From NCBI GenBank assembly GCA_903871865.1, contig CAIQIL010000196.1:1-14365 (forward strand): 14,365 nucleotides of DNA. Direction: 5' to 3'. Positions 8,294-14,365 of this stretch are shown piece after piece. Source of the stretch: an uncultured Burkholderiales bacterium (GTDB lineage: Bacteria; Pseudomonadota; Gammaproteobacteria; Burkholderiales; Burkholderiaceae_C). The translations under genes and the position numbers were made by a program. Position 1 is the stretch's first letter, and each line of letters starts with the position of its first letter. The notes below the pieces were generated by a model. That model did not search any database, had not been told where the DNA came from, and saw only the letters and a list, made by a program, of their open reading frames with translations.

Positions 8294-8318
8294 CGGGCTG
8301 CGCTGAGCAGCCCGTTTT
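8294..8318 (+). terminator. Intrinsic terminator of the trp-accD unit
   Basis: CGGGCTGC (8294-8301) pairs perfectly with GCAGCCCG (8307-8314) around a GCTGA loop and is followed by TTTT (8315-8318) and a pyrimidine-rich tail. The strong GC stem plus T-run is a standard Rho-independent terminator. It separates trpFBA-accD from folC. Confidence 0.82.
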
Positions 8319-8375
8319 GCTTCCTGTCCTGTTTTCCGCCTTGCATGTGCGCGCCTGCGCCCTCAACTGAAGCCC

Positions 8376-9755
8376 ATGACTGTCTCGACCCCGCGCACCC
8401 TGGATGACTGGTTGGCCCATTGCGAGCGATTGCACCCGGTCGGCATCGACATGGGCCTGGACCGTGTCGGGCAGGTCTGGCAGCGCACGGGCGTGACGCT
8501 GGGCACGCCCCTGGGCCAGGAGCCCGTGGACGGCGCGCCGGTGGTTTTCACCGTGGCGGGGACCAACGGCAAGGGCTCGACCTGCGCCATGCTGGAGGGC
8601 ATCTTGCTCGCCTCGGGCTTCAAGGCCGGGGTGTATGGCTCGCCCCACCTGGTGCATTTCGAGGAGCGCTGCCGCATCGGTGGGCAGCTGGTCACGGCGG
8701 CCGAACTGTTGCCGCACTTCGAGGCCATCGAGGCCGCGCGCGGTGACATCCCGCTGACCTATTTCGAGTTCACGACCCTGGCCATCATGCGCACCCTGGC
8801 CTGCGCAGGGCTGGACGCGGTCATCCTGGAGGTGGGCCTGGGCGGTCGCCTGGACGCCGTCAACGTCATCGATGCCGATTGCGCCATCGTCACCAGCATC
8901 GACCTGGACCACATGGATTACCTGGGCCCGGACCGCGAGGCCATCGGCTTCGAGAAGGCCGGGATCATGCGCGCGGGGCGCCCTGCGGTGGTGTCCGACC
9001 CGCAACCGCCGGCCAGCCTGGTGCAACACGCCGAAAGCATTGGCGCCGACCTGTGGCTGTTCGGGCGTGACCACAACTACGCAGGCGACCGGCAGCAGTG
9101 GTCTTGGGGGGGGCGCCACAAGCGTTTCAACAGCATGGCCTATCCGGCCTTGCGAGGCGCCAACCAGCTGCTCAACGCCTCGGGCGTGCTGGCCGCGCTG
9201 GAGGCCACGCGCAACCGCCTGCCGGTGTCGGCCCAGGCGGTGCGCACCGGCCTGGCCACGGTGGAGTTGCCGGGCCGCTTCCAGATCATCCCCGGGCAGC
9301 CCACGCTGATCCTGGACGTGGCCCACAACCCGCACGCCGCGGCGACGCTGGCCGTCAACCTCGACCAGATGGGCTTTTTCCCGCGCACCCACGCTGTGTG
9401 GGGCGCCATGGCCGACAAGGACCTGGCCGGCATGGTGCACAAGCTGCGCCCGCTGGTGGACACCTGGCATTGCTGTGACCTGCCCACGTCGCGTGCGGCC
9501 TCGGCCCAGCAATTGCAGGATGCCATCGAGGCAGACACCGCTGCGCACCCTTCGGCGACGGCGCCCAAGGCGACGGTCCACCGCCATGCCGACCCGCTGA
9601 CGGCCCTCCACGCGGCCCTGGCTGCGGCCGACCCGACGGATAGAATCGTGGTTTTCGGGTCGTTTTTCACGGTGGGTGGGGTGCTGCACGCAGGCCTGCC
9701 CAAGCTGAACGCGCCGCACCTGGCAGCGGGTGAGGCCGCGTCCCCGGCGCCGTGA
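8376..9755 (+). CDS. folC: Bifunctional folylpolyglutamate synthase / dihydrofolate synthase
   Basis: FolC adds glutamate to dihydropteroate to make dihydrofolate, then extends the gamma-glutamyl tail of folates. It is a Mur-ligase-like ATPase in the cytoplasm. The 459-residue product has the P-loop AGTNGKGST (about 61-69, Lys66), then GVYGSPHLVHFEERCRI, the LEVGLGGRLDAVN motif, SIDLDHMDYLG and FEKAGIMRAGRPAV of the ATP-binding domain. The C-terminal ligase domain includes GRFQI and DVAHNPHAA, the family's conserved C-terminal motif. The start is ATG 8376 by homology; no clear Shine-Dalgarno is present and the leader back to the accD terminator is about 57 bases. An uninterrupted run of eight G (9106-9113) lies in the coding region. 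The stop is TGATG-linked to a possible mini-cistron before the SPOR gene. Confidence 0.95.
   Translation: MTVSTPRTLDDWLAHCERLHPVGIDMGLDRVGQVWQRTGVTLGTPLGQEPVDGAPVVFTVAGTNGKGSTCAMLEGILLASGFKAGVYGSPHLVHFEERCRIGGQLVTAAELLPHFEAIEAARGDIPLTYFEFTTLAIMRTLACAGLDAVILEVGLGGRLDAVNVIDADCAIVTSIDLDHMDYLGPDREAIGFEKAGIMRAGRPAVVSDPQPPASLVQHAESIGADLWLFGRDHNYAGDRQQWSWGGRHKRFNSMAYPALRGANQLLNASGVLAALEATRNRLPVSAQAVRTGLATVELPGRFQIIPGQPTLILDVAHNPHAAATLAVNLDQMGFFPRTHAVWGAMADKDLAGMVHKLRPLVDTWHCCDLPTSRAASAQQLQDAIEADTAAHPSATAPKATVHRHADPLTALHAALAAADPTDRIVVFGSFFTVGGVLHAGLPKLNAPHLAAGEAASPAP
9618..9646 (+). promoter_or_regulatory. Possible internal promoter near the folC 3' end
   Basis: TAGAAT at 9641-9646 is a 5-of-6 match to a -10 box in an otherwise GC-rich coding stretch. 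The -35 candidate CTGGCT (9618-9623, 17-base spacer) is weak. It would transcribe the SPOR gene, cvpA and purF independently of folC. Confidence 0.3.
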
Positions 9756-9817
9756 TGCACGCCGCTTTGCTCGCAGACCCGTTCGCCGCTTTGTTCGCCA
9801 GACCGCCTTCCGCCTGA
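9755..9817 (+). CDS. Possible 20-residue mini-cistron between folC and the SPOR gene
   Basis: An ATG overlapping the folC stop (TGATG) opens a 20-codon frame ending in TGA at 9815-9817, nine bases before the next gene. The product begins MHAALLADPFAALFARP and has no recognisable family. It contains an internal near-duplication (AALLADPF, then AALFARPP) because a 20-base sequence at 9760-9779 recurs at 9784-9804 with one substitution and one inserted base. There is no separate Shine-Dalgarno, so translation would depend on ribosomes finishing folC. It may simply be spacer DNA that happens to be open; a role in carrying ribosomes to the next start is conjecture. Confidence 0.2.
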   Translation: MHAALLADPFAALFARPPSA

Positions 9818-9826
9818 CACCGCTGC

Positions 9827-10714
9827 ATGCCTTTGCCTTCCTTCCTTGAGCGCTTCCGCCGCGGGCCGTCGTCCGCGACGTCCGATGCCGTGCCCATGTC
9901 GTCGTCCGACGTCGAGGCCATGCGGGTGCGTGCGCGCCGCAGGCTGATCGGCATGGTGGTGCTCGTGGGCGCGGGTGTCGTGGGCTTCCCCTGGTTGTTC
10001 GAGACCAAGCCCCGACCCATGTCGGGCGACATCCAGATCGTGCAGGCCCAACAGGCCCAGCAGGCGCAACTGCCTGCCGGCAGCAGCCCGGCGGCGGGTG
10101 CGACGATCGCTGCGGTCACCGCGCCGGCCGCCCCGGCAGTCCCTGTGGCCGGCGTGGCGCAGCCCGAGGCCGAGCGCGAAGAGTTTGTGACCGACGCGCC
10201 GCCAAAGCCGGCCGTTGTGCCATCTGTGCCTGTGGCCAAGCCGGCTGCCAGCAAGCCTGCGGCGGTGGCGGCGTCCAAGGCCTCGCCCAAGCCTGCTGAG
10301 AAGCCGGCGGACAAGCCCGTCGCGAAAGCCGCCGAAAAAGCCACCGGAAAGACGGCCGAGAAGGCCAGCGACAAGCCTGCCGACAAGGCCAAGGACAAGC
10401 CCGCCGCGAAGTCCGCAGACAAGGCGTCCGACAAGCCCGCTGACAAAAAATCCGACAAAGACAAGGCTGACAAAGACAAGGCCGGCACCCGCTACGTCGT
10501 GCAGTTCGGTGCCTTCGCCGATGCCAATTCGGCCCACGAAGCGCGCATGAAGGCCGAGCGCCTGGGCCTGAAAACCTATGCACAGCAGGTCGACACTCCC
10601 CAGGGCAAGCGCATCCGCGTGCGCCTCGGCCCCTATGCAGACAAGGCCGAGGCCGACAAGGCGGCGGCATCCCTGCGCAAAGCCGGCCTGCCCGGTGCCG
10701 TGCTCACACTGTGA
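9827..10714 (+). CDS. SPOR-domain membrane protein, DedD-like
   Basis: SPOR domains bind denuded glycan strands at the division septum, so this is probably a division-associated envelope protein like DedD or FtsN. The 295-residue product has a basic cytoplasmic N-terminus (VRARRRL), one membrane helix (about 40-58), an Ala/Pro/Lys-rich periplasmic linker with many KPADK/DKAxDK units (about 127-219) and a C-terminal SPOR domain (about 222-294). The SPOR domain begins RYVVQFGAFADANSA and ends with IRVRLGPYADKAEA and LPGAVLTL. Topology is single-pass with the SPOR domain outside the cytoplasm. Start ATG 9827 is the first in frame; ATG 9896 (MSSSDVEAM) is an alternative that still precedes the helix. 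The folC-dedD-cvpA-purF order is as I recall for Beta- and Gammaproteobacteria, which supports a dedD assignment, but the linker is too divergent for certainty. Confidence 0.88.
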   Translation: MPLPSFLERFRRGPSSATSDAVPMSSSDVEAMRVRARRRLIGMVVLVGAGVVGFPWLFETKPRPMSGDIQIVQAQQAQQAQLPAGSSPAAGATIAAVTAPAAPAVPVAGVAQPEAEREEFVTDAPPKPAVVPSVPVAKPAASKPAAVAASKASPKPAEKPADKPVAKAAEKATGKTAEKASDKPADKAKDKPAAKSADKASDKPADKKSDKDKADKDKAGTRYVVQFGAFADANSAHEARMKAERLGLKTYAQQVDTPQGKRIRVRLGPYADKAEADKAAASLRKAGLPGAVLTL

Positions 10715-10755
10715 GCGCGCGGTGATGGCCAGCACGACCCCCGAATGAAGCCCCG

Positions 10756-11361
10756 ATGACCCCCACGGTGGACGCCCTCAACCAGGTTGCACAAGTCGCA
10801 CAAGTGGCACAGGCTGCTTCGCAAGCGCTGCCAGCCTTGCCTGCCTCCTGGACCTTGATCGACCTCGTCGTGGCGGTGGGCCTGGGTGTGTCCGTGCTGG
10901 TGGGCGCCTGGCGCGGCCTGCTGACCGAATTGCTGGCCCTGCTGGGCTGGGCCGTGGCGTATTTCGCTGCGCAGTTCCTGGGCCCTGACACCGGCTTGCG
11001 CCTGCCCGTGGGCGAGCCCGGCACGCGCATGAACGTGCTGGCCGGCATGGTCGTGGTGTTCGTGGTGACCTGGCTGGGCTGGGCCGTGCTGTCCTGGGGG
11101 CTAGCGCAAATCCTCAAGGCCTCGGGCCTGGGCGGCACCGACCGCATGCTCGGAGCCGTGTTTGGCCTGATGCGTGGTTTGCTGGTGGCCCTGGTGGTGG
11201 CCACGCTGGTCCAGATGACGCCGCTGGCGCAGACCGAGTTGTGGCGCTCTTCACGCAGCGTGGGCTGGAGTCAGGTGCTGTTGGAGGGGCTTCGTCCCAT
11301 CCTGCCCGTTCAGGTGCTCCAATTCCTGCCTGGGCCACAGCCCGAGCCTTTGGCCTTGTGA
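10756..11361 (+). CDS. cvpA: CvpA family inner-membrane protein
   Basis: CvpA proteins are small integral membrane proteins, named for colicin V production. The 201-residue product has four hydrophobic segments (about 34-52, 55-76, 94-114 and 131-153). Between the third and fourth is the conserved GLGGTDRMLGAVFGLMRG block (about 124-141), typical of the family. The N-terminus is about 30 residues longer than usual and contains three VAQ units encoded by a 9-base tandem repeat (10786-10812). The true start may therefore lie later, for example GTG 10804 within the repeat or TTG 10855 at the first helix; no strong Shine-Dalgarno settles it. Its position directly before purF is the classical cvpA-purF arrangement. 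Molecular function remains unclear for the family. Confidence 0.92.
   Translation: MTPTVDALNQVAQVAQVAQAASQALPALPASWTLIDLVVAVGLGVSVLVGAWRGLLTELLALLGWAVAYFAAQFLGPDTGLRLPVGEPGTRMNVLAGMVVVFVVTWLGWAVLSWGLAQILKASGLGGTDRMLGAVFGLMRGLLVALVVATLVQMTPLAQTELWRSSRSVGWSQVLLEGLRPILPVQVLQFLPGPQPEPLAL
10786..10812 (+). repeat. Three tandem 9-base units in the cvpA 5' end
   Basis: GTTGCACAA, GTCGCACAA and GTGGCACAG encode Val-Ala-Gln three times in phase. They differ only at third codon positions. The repeat lies in the poorly conserved N-terminal extension before the first membrane helix. Confidence 0.75.
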
Positions 11362-11412
11362 CCCACCCTGTGACAAGCCCTGTGCGGCCAGATTTTTCTT
11401 TGATGTTTGAGT

Positions 11413-11428
11413 GCGGACCGCTGTCCGC
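11413..11428 (+). other. Small hairpin beside the purF ribosome-binding site
   Basis: GCGGAC (11413-11418) pairs with GTCCGC (11423-11428) around a CGCT loop, only two bases before the AGAGGTGA ribosome-binding site (11431-11438) of purF. It follows an AT-rich stretch (about 11391-11410). It may affect ribosome access, but no known purine regulatory motif is recognisable. Confidence 0.4.
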
Positions 11429-12467
11429 GGAGAGGTGAACCATGTGCGGCATCGTGGGGGTGATTTCCAAGACGCCCGTCAACCAGCTGATCTATGACGC
11501 GCTGCTGCTGCTGCAGCACCGGGGTCAGGACGCGGCAGGCATCGTCACGGCAGGTCCTGACGACCATGGCCGCAAGTTCTTCATGCACAAGGCCCGCGGC
11601 ATGGTCAAGGACGTGTTCCGCACCCGCGACATGCGCGCGCTGCCCGGCAATGTGGGCCTGGGCCAGGTGCGTTACCCGACGGCCGGCAACGCCTTCAACG
11701 AAGAAGAGGCCCAGCCCTTCTACGTGAACGCGCCGTTTGGCCTGGTGCTGGTGCACAACGGCAACCTGACCAATGCGCACGACCTGCGCAAAGAGCTGTT
11801 CGACATCGACCGCCGCCACCTCAACACCGACAGCGACACCGAGGTGTTGATCAACGTGGTGGCCCACGAGCTGGAGCTGGCCGGTCGCGAACTGCCGCTG
11901 ACGCCCGCCGCCGTCTTCAAGGCCGTGCGCGCCGTGCACAAGCGCATCAAGGGCTCGTACGCCGTGATCTGCCTGATCGCGGGCTATGGCCTGGTCGCTT
12001 TCCGCGATCCCTTCGGCATCCGCCCCCTGTGCTACGGCGAGGCCGACCTGCCCGAGGGCCGCGAAGTCATCGTGGCCAGCGAGTCGGTGGCGCTGGAAGG
12101 CACCAGCCACCGCTTCGTGCGCGACGTGGCCCCGGGCGAGGCCCTGTTCATCGACCTCGACGGCGTGGTCCATGCCGAGCAGTGCGCCGACCACCCGGTG
12201 CTCAACCCCTGCATGTTCGAGTACGTTTACCTGGCCCGTCCTGACTCGGTCATGGACGGCGTGTCGGTCTACCAGGCCCGCCTGGAAATGGGCGAGACCC
12301 TGGCCCAGCGCGTCATCTCGACCATGCCGCCGTCCGAGATCGACGTCGTCATCCCCATCCCCGAATCCAGCCGGCCGTCGGCCATGCAGCTGGCGCAGCG
12401 CCTGGGCAAGCCCTACCGCGAAGGCTTCGTGAAGAACCGCTACGTGGGCCGCACCTTCTTCATGCCT

Positions 12468-12488
12468 TGTCAGGGCGTGCGCTAGTAG
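12468..12488 (+). other. purF lesion: three codon-position-1 changes to T within 19 bases
   Basis: Compared with the expected PGQxVRKKS, codons 343 (TGT), 348 (TAG) and 349 (TAG) each differ from the expected codon (GGT, AAG, AAG) by one substitution to T at the first base (12468, 12483, 12486). The expected codons are inferred from memory of the family, not from an alignment. Flanking codons are unaffected. Confidence 0.75.
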
Positions 12489-12491
12489 TCC

Positions 12492-12968
12492 GTGCGCCAG
12501 AAGCTCAACGCCATCGGCCTGGAGTTCAAGGGCCGCAACGTGCTGCTGGTCGATGACTCCATCGTGCGCGGCACCACCTCCAAGGAAATCGTGCAGATGG
12601 CCCGCGAGGCCGGTGCCAACAAGGTCTACCTGGCCTCGGCCGCGCCGCCGGTGCGCTTCCCCAACGTGTACGGCATCGACATGCCCACCAAGGCCGAGCT
12701 GGTGGCCCACGGCCGCACGCTGGAAGACATCCGCAAGATCATCGGCTGCGACGCCCTGATCTACCAGGACGTGGACGCGATGAAGCAGGTGGTGCGCAAG
12801 CTCAACCCGGCCATCCAGGGCTTCGAGGCCTCGTGCTTCGATGGCGTCTACATCACGGGCGACGTGAGCGCGGCCGATTTCGCCGCCATCGAGTCGCAGC
12901 GCCTGACCCAGACCGACGAAGAAGCCGCTTCCAACTCGCGCCTGGCCTTGCAGAACAAGCCGGACTGA
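12492..12968 (+). CDS. C-terminal PurF reading frame downstream of the TAG codons
   Basis: This is the intact remainder of purF: 158 codons from GTG 12492 to TGA 12968, including the PRPP-binding [24 protein letters not shown] and the C-terminal tail. It could be made separately only by reinitiation after the TAG pair, four bases upstream, or from a later start. No usable Shine-Dalgarno is visible (the nearest AGGG, at 12472, is about 16 bases away). Without the N-terminal half it has no glutaminase site and lacks part of the phosphoribosyltransferase fold, so it is unlikely to be active alone. It is listed because an automatic gene caller would report it. Confidence 0.4.
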   Translation: MRQKLNAIGLEFKGRNVLLVDDSIVRGTTSKEIVQMAREAGANKVYLASAAPPVRFPNVYGIDMPTKAELVAHGRTLEDIRKIIGCDALIYQDVDAMKQVVRKLNPAIQGFEASCFDGVYITGDVSAADFAAIESQRLTQTDEEAASNSRLALQNKPD

Positions 12969-12993
12969 ACCCAGGCCTGTTTCCCGACCCGAC

Positions 12994-12999
12994 AGGAGG
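12994..12999 (+). promoter_or_regulatory. Strong Shine-Dalgarno of metZ
   Basis: A full AGGAGG lies six bases before ATG 13006. It is the best ribosome-binding site in the window and fixes the metZ start. Confidence 0.8.
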
Positions 13000-13005
13000 G
13001 CCGCC

Positions 13006-14289
13006 ATGGCCGACACCGACAAGAAAAAACTGCCGCGCAAGGACCTGCCGCCCGATGCCCGCATCGAGACGCTGGCCGTGCGCGAAGGCCTGCCCGCCAC
13101 GCAGTGGGGTGAGAATTCCGAAGCGCTGTTCCTGACCAGCAGCTTCAACCACCCCGACGCGGCCACGGCCGCAGCCCGCTTCGCCAACGAGGAAGAAGCC
13201 TTCGTTTACTCGCGCTTCACCAACCCGACGACGATGATGTTCGAGCGTCGGCTGGCGGCACTCGAAGGCACCGAGGCGGCGATTGCCACGGCCAGCGGCA
13301 TGAGCGCCATCCTGCTGCTGGTGATGGGCCTGCTGAAGTCGGGCGACCACGTCGTGTGCTCGCACAGCGTGTTCGGCTCGACCATCTCGCTGCTGGCCAA
13401 CCAATTCGGCAAGTTCGGCGTGCAGACCACCTTCGTGTCACAGACCGATGTGCAGCAGTGGCGCGACGCCATGCAGCCCAACACCAAGCTGCTGTTCGCC
13501 GAAACGCCCAGCAATCCGCTGACCGAGGTTTGCGACCTCGCCGCGCTGGCCGAGATCGCCCACGCCGGCGGTGCCTTGTTGGCCGTGGACAACTGCTTCT
13601 GCACACCGGCCTTGCAAAAGCCCGTGGAGATGGGTGCCGACCTCATCGTGCATTCGGGCACCAAGGACCTCGCTGGGCAGGGCCGTGTGCTGGCCGGTGC
13701 CGTCTGCGGCCCGGACGCGATCGTCAACGGCCCGCTGATGGCCACGCTGCGCGGTGCGGGCATGGCCCTGTCGCCCTTCAACGCCTGGGTGGTGCTCAAG
13801 GGCCTGGAGACGCTGTCCATCCGCATGGCCGCGCAAAGCGCCAACGCGCTCAAGCTGGCGCAATGGCTGGAGTTGCAGCCGCAGGTGGACCAGGTCTTCT
13901 ACCCCGGCCTGCCCAGCCACCCACAGCACGCCTTGGCCATGAAGCAGCAAAACGGCTGCGGTGGCGCGGTGGTGTCCTTCACCACGAAGCCGGCGCAAGG
14001 CCCTGTCACCGTGCCGGGCCCGGCCACGCTGAGCGAGGACGCGATGCGCCTGCGCCAGGCCGCCTTCCATGTGATCGACCACACCCGCTTGTGCTCCATC
14101 ACGTCCAACCTGGGCGACACCAAAACCCTCATCACGCACCCGTCGAGCACCTCGCACGGCCGCTTGACCGAAGACCAGCGCCTGGCCGCCGGCATCACGC
14201 AGGGCATGGTCCGCGTGGCCGTGGGCCTGGAGCACATCGACGACCTCACGGCCGACCTGGCCCGCGGCCTCGACACCCTGAACGCTTGA
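13006..14289 (+). CDS. metZ: O-succinylhomoserine sulfhydrylase (PLP-dependent, Cys/Met metabolism family)
   Basis: MetZ makes homocysteine directly from O-succinylhomoserine and sulfide, the direct sulfhydrylation route to methionine. The 427-residue product is a complete type I PLP enzyme. YSRFTNPT (about 68-75) contributes to cofactor binding across the dimer, ATASGMSAI is the phosphate-binding turn, and AETPSNPLTEV and VDNCFCTPALQKP precede the Schiff-base Lys220 in HSGTK. The C-terminal domain has SNLGDTKTLITHPSSTSHG and GMVRVAVGLEHIDDL. The DNCFCTP motif and position after purF favour metZ over metB or metC; an O-acetylhomoserine substrate cannot be ruled out from sequence. Directly after Lys220 the sequence reads DLAGQGR, where I would expect an aromatic residue and Asp (F/Y-x-D-GQGR). 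The start has an AGGAGG Shine-Dalgarno 37 bases after purF. Confidence 0.93.
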   Translation: MADTDKKKLPRKDLPPDARIETLAVREGLPATQWGENSEALFLTSSFNHPDAATAAARFANEEEAFVYSRFTNPTTMMFERRLAALEGTEAAIATASGMSAILLLVMGLLKSGDHVVCSHSVFGSTISLLANQFGKFGVQTTFVSQTDVQQWRDAMQPNTKLLFAETPSNPLTEVCDLAALAEIAHAGGALLAVDNCFCTPALQKPVEMGADLIVHSGTKDLAGQGRVLAGAVCGPDAIVNGPLMATLRGAGMALSPFNAWVVLKGLETLSIRMAAQSANALKLAQWLELQPQVDQVFYPGLPSHPQHALAMKQQNGCGGAVVSFTTKPAQGPVTVPGPATLSEDAMRLRQAAFHVIDHTRLCSITSNLGDTKTLITHPSSTSHGRLTEDQRLAAGITQGMVRVAVGLEHIDDLTADLARGLDTLNA

Positions 14290-14307
14290 AGATTGCTTGA
14301 AGAACCC

Positions 14308-14365
14308 ATGACGCCAGTCCGCACCCGCTTTGCCCCGTCACCCACCGGCTTCATCCACCTGGGCA
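14308..14365 (+). CDS. gltX: Glutamyl-tRNA synthetase, first 19 codons (runs off window)
   Basis: GltX charges tRNA-Glu with glutamate; it is a class I aminoacyl-tRNA synthetase. Only the N-terminus is present: MTPVRTRFAPSPTGFIHLG. RTRFAPSPTG is the first strand of the Rossmann fold, and FIHLG contains the HIGH-type ATP-binding signature (IHLG) as used by this family. The start is the ATG 18 bases after the metZ stop, with a weak purine-rich GAAGAA upstream. The rest of the gene lies outside the window. Confidence 0.88.
   Translation, partial: MTPVRTRFAPSPTGFIHLG

Larger units (their letters stand above)
11442..12968 (+). pseudogene. purF: Amidophosphoribosyltransferase, frame interrupted by two adjacent in-frame TAG codons
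   Basis: PurF makes 5-phosphoribosylamine from PRPP and glutamine, the first step of purine synthesis. The 508-codon frame matches the normal family length. It has the Ntn-amidotransferase start MCGIVGV with nucleophile Cys2, HRGQDAAGI, GNLTNA and FGIRPLCYG, then the phosphoribosyltransferase domain with IPIPESSRPSA and the PRPP motif [13 protein letters not shown] (367-379). Codons 348 and 349 (12483-12488) are both TAG, where relatives have Lys-Lys in the flexible active-site loop (MPGQxVRKKSVRQKLN). Codon 343 is TGT (Cys) in place of the expected Gly. The frame is not shifted and both halves look well conserved. As read, translation gives a 347-residue product (11442-12485) that keeps the glutaminase domain but lacks the PRPP motif. 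A good ribosome-binding site (AGAGGTGA) precedes the ATG. Sequencing error, recent inactivation, amber suppression and split expression are all possible; the family identification itself is certain. Confidence 0.9.

Noticed and set aside
11358..11374. CRP-like palindrome upstream of purF
   Set aside because: The two TGTGAC copies are in the same direction, not inverted as in a TGTGA-N6-TCACA site.
12483..12488. Pyrrolysine or selenocysteine insertion at the TAG codons
   Set aside because: Selenocysteine uses TGA. Pyrrolysine would require a pyl system, is not expected in PurF, and nothing here suggests it; Lys is the expected residue.
12465..12500. Frameshift as the cause of the purF interruption
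   Set aside because: Codons on both sides stay in the same frame with conserved PurF sequence, so only substitutions are involved. A programmed frameshift is not needed and would not bypass the stops in frame.
11310..13187. Minus-strand open frame of 625 codons antisense to purF, open across the TAG lesion
   Set aside because: It has no recognisable domain and is composed of antisense Val/His/Ala/Gly runs. The + strand encodes clear PurF and MetZ sequence. It is not an explanation for the purF stops.

Overview
The window is a compact, very GC-rich stretch of bacterial chromosome. Every supportable gene lies on the + strand with short gaps or overlaps. The order is asd (3' end) - fimV - truA - trpF - trpB - trpA - accD - folC - dedD-like SPOR gene - cvpA - purF - metZ - gltX (5' end). 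As I recall it, this is the housekeeping order of Burkholderiales (Betaproteobacteria), and the protein sequences fit that group. The genus cannot be fixed from sequence alone. I see no phage, transposon, CRISPR, rRNA or tRNA.

Layout: 1-393 is the end of aspartate-semialdehyde dehydrogenase. Bases 394-744 are the only long non-coding stretch; they hold a hairpin, an unusual interleaved pair of inverted repeats, and a good sigma70-like promoter for fimV. fimV (TTG start) encodes a large polar, peptidoglycan-binding membrane protein. truA follows after 6 bases and carries a perfect 12-bp hairpin inside its first codons. A terminator-like hairpin separates truA from trpF-trpB-trpA-accD, a tightly coupled cluster (ATGA and TGATG junctions) making the last steps of tryptophan and the carboxyltransferase beta subunit of acetyl-CoA carboxylase. 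Two hairpins, the second a clear intrinsic terminator, end this unit at about 8318. A second run, folC - (possible 20-codon mini-cistron) - SPOR protein - cvpA - purF - metZ - gltX, covers folate polyglutamylation, cell envelope and division, purine synthesis, methionine synthesis and tRNA charging.

The most striking anomaly is in purF. The 508-codon frame is complete in length and conserved on both sides, but two adjacent codons in the flexible PRPP loop, where Lys-Lys is expected, are both TAG. Five codons upstream an expected Gly is Cys. All three are single substitutions to T at first codon positions. TAG is not used as a terminal stop by any of the twelve genes whose ends lie here (all use TGA). 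A pseudogene, a sequencing artefact, an amber-suppressed gene and a split enzyme are the competing explanations; artefact or recent inactivation is most likely. Otherwise this is an ordinary core-genome region with several small RNA-level features worth checking.
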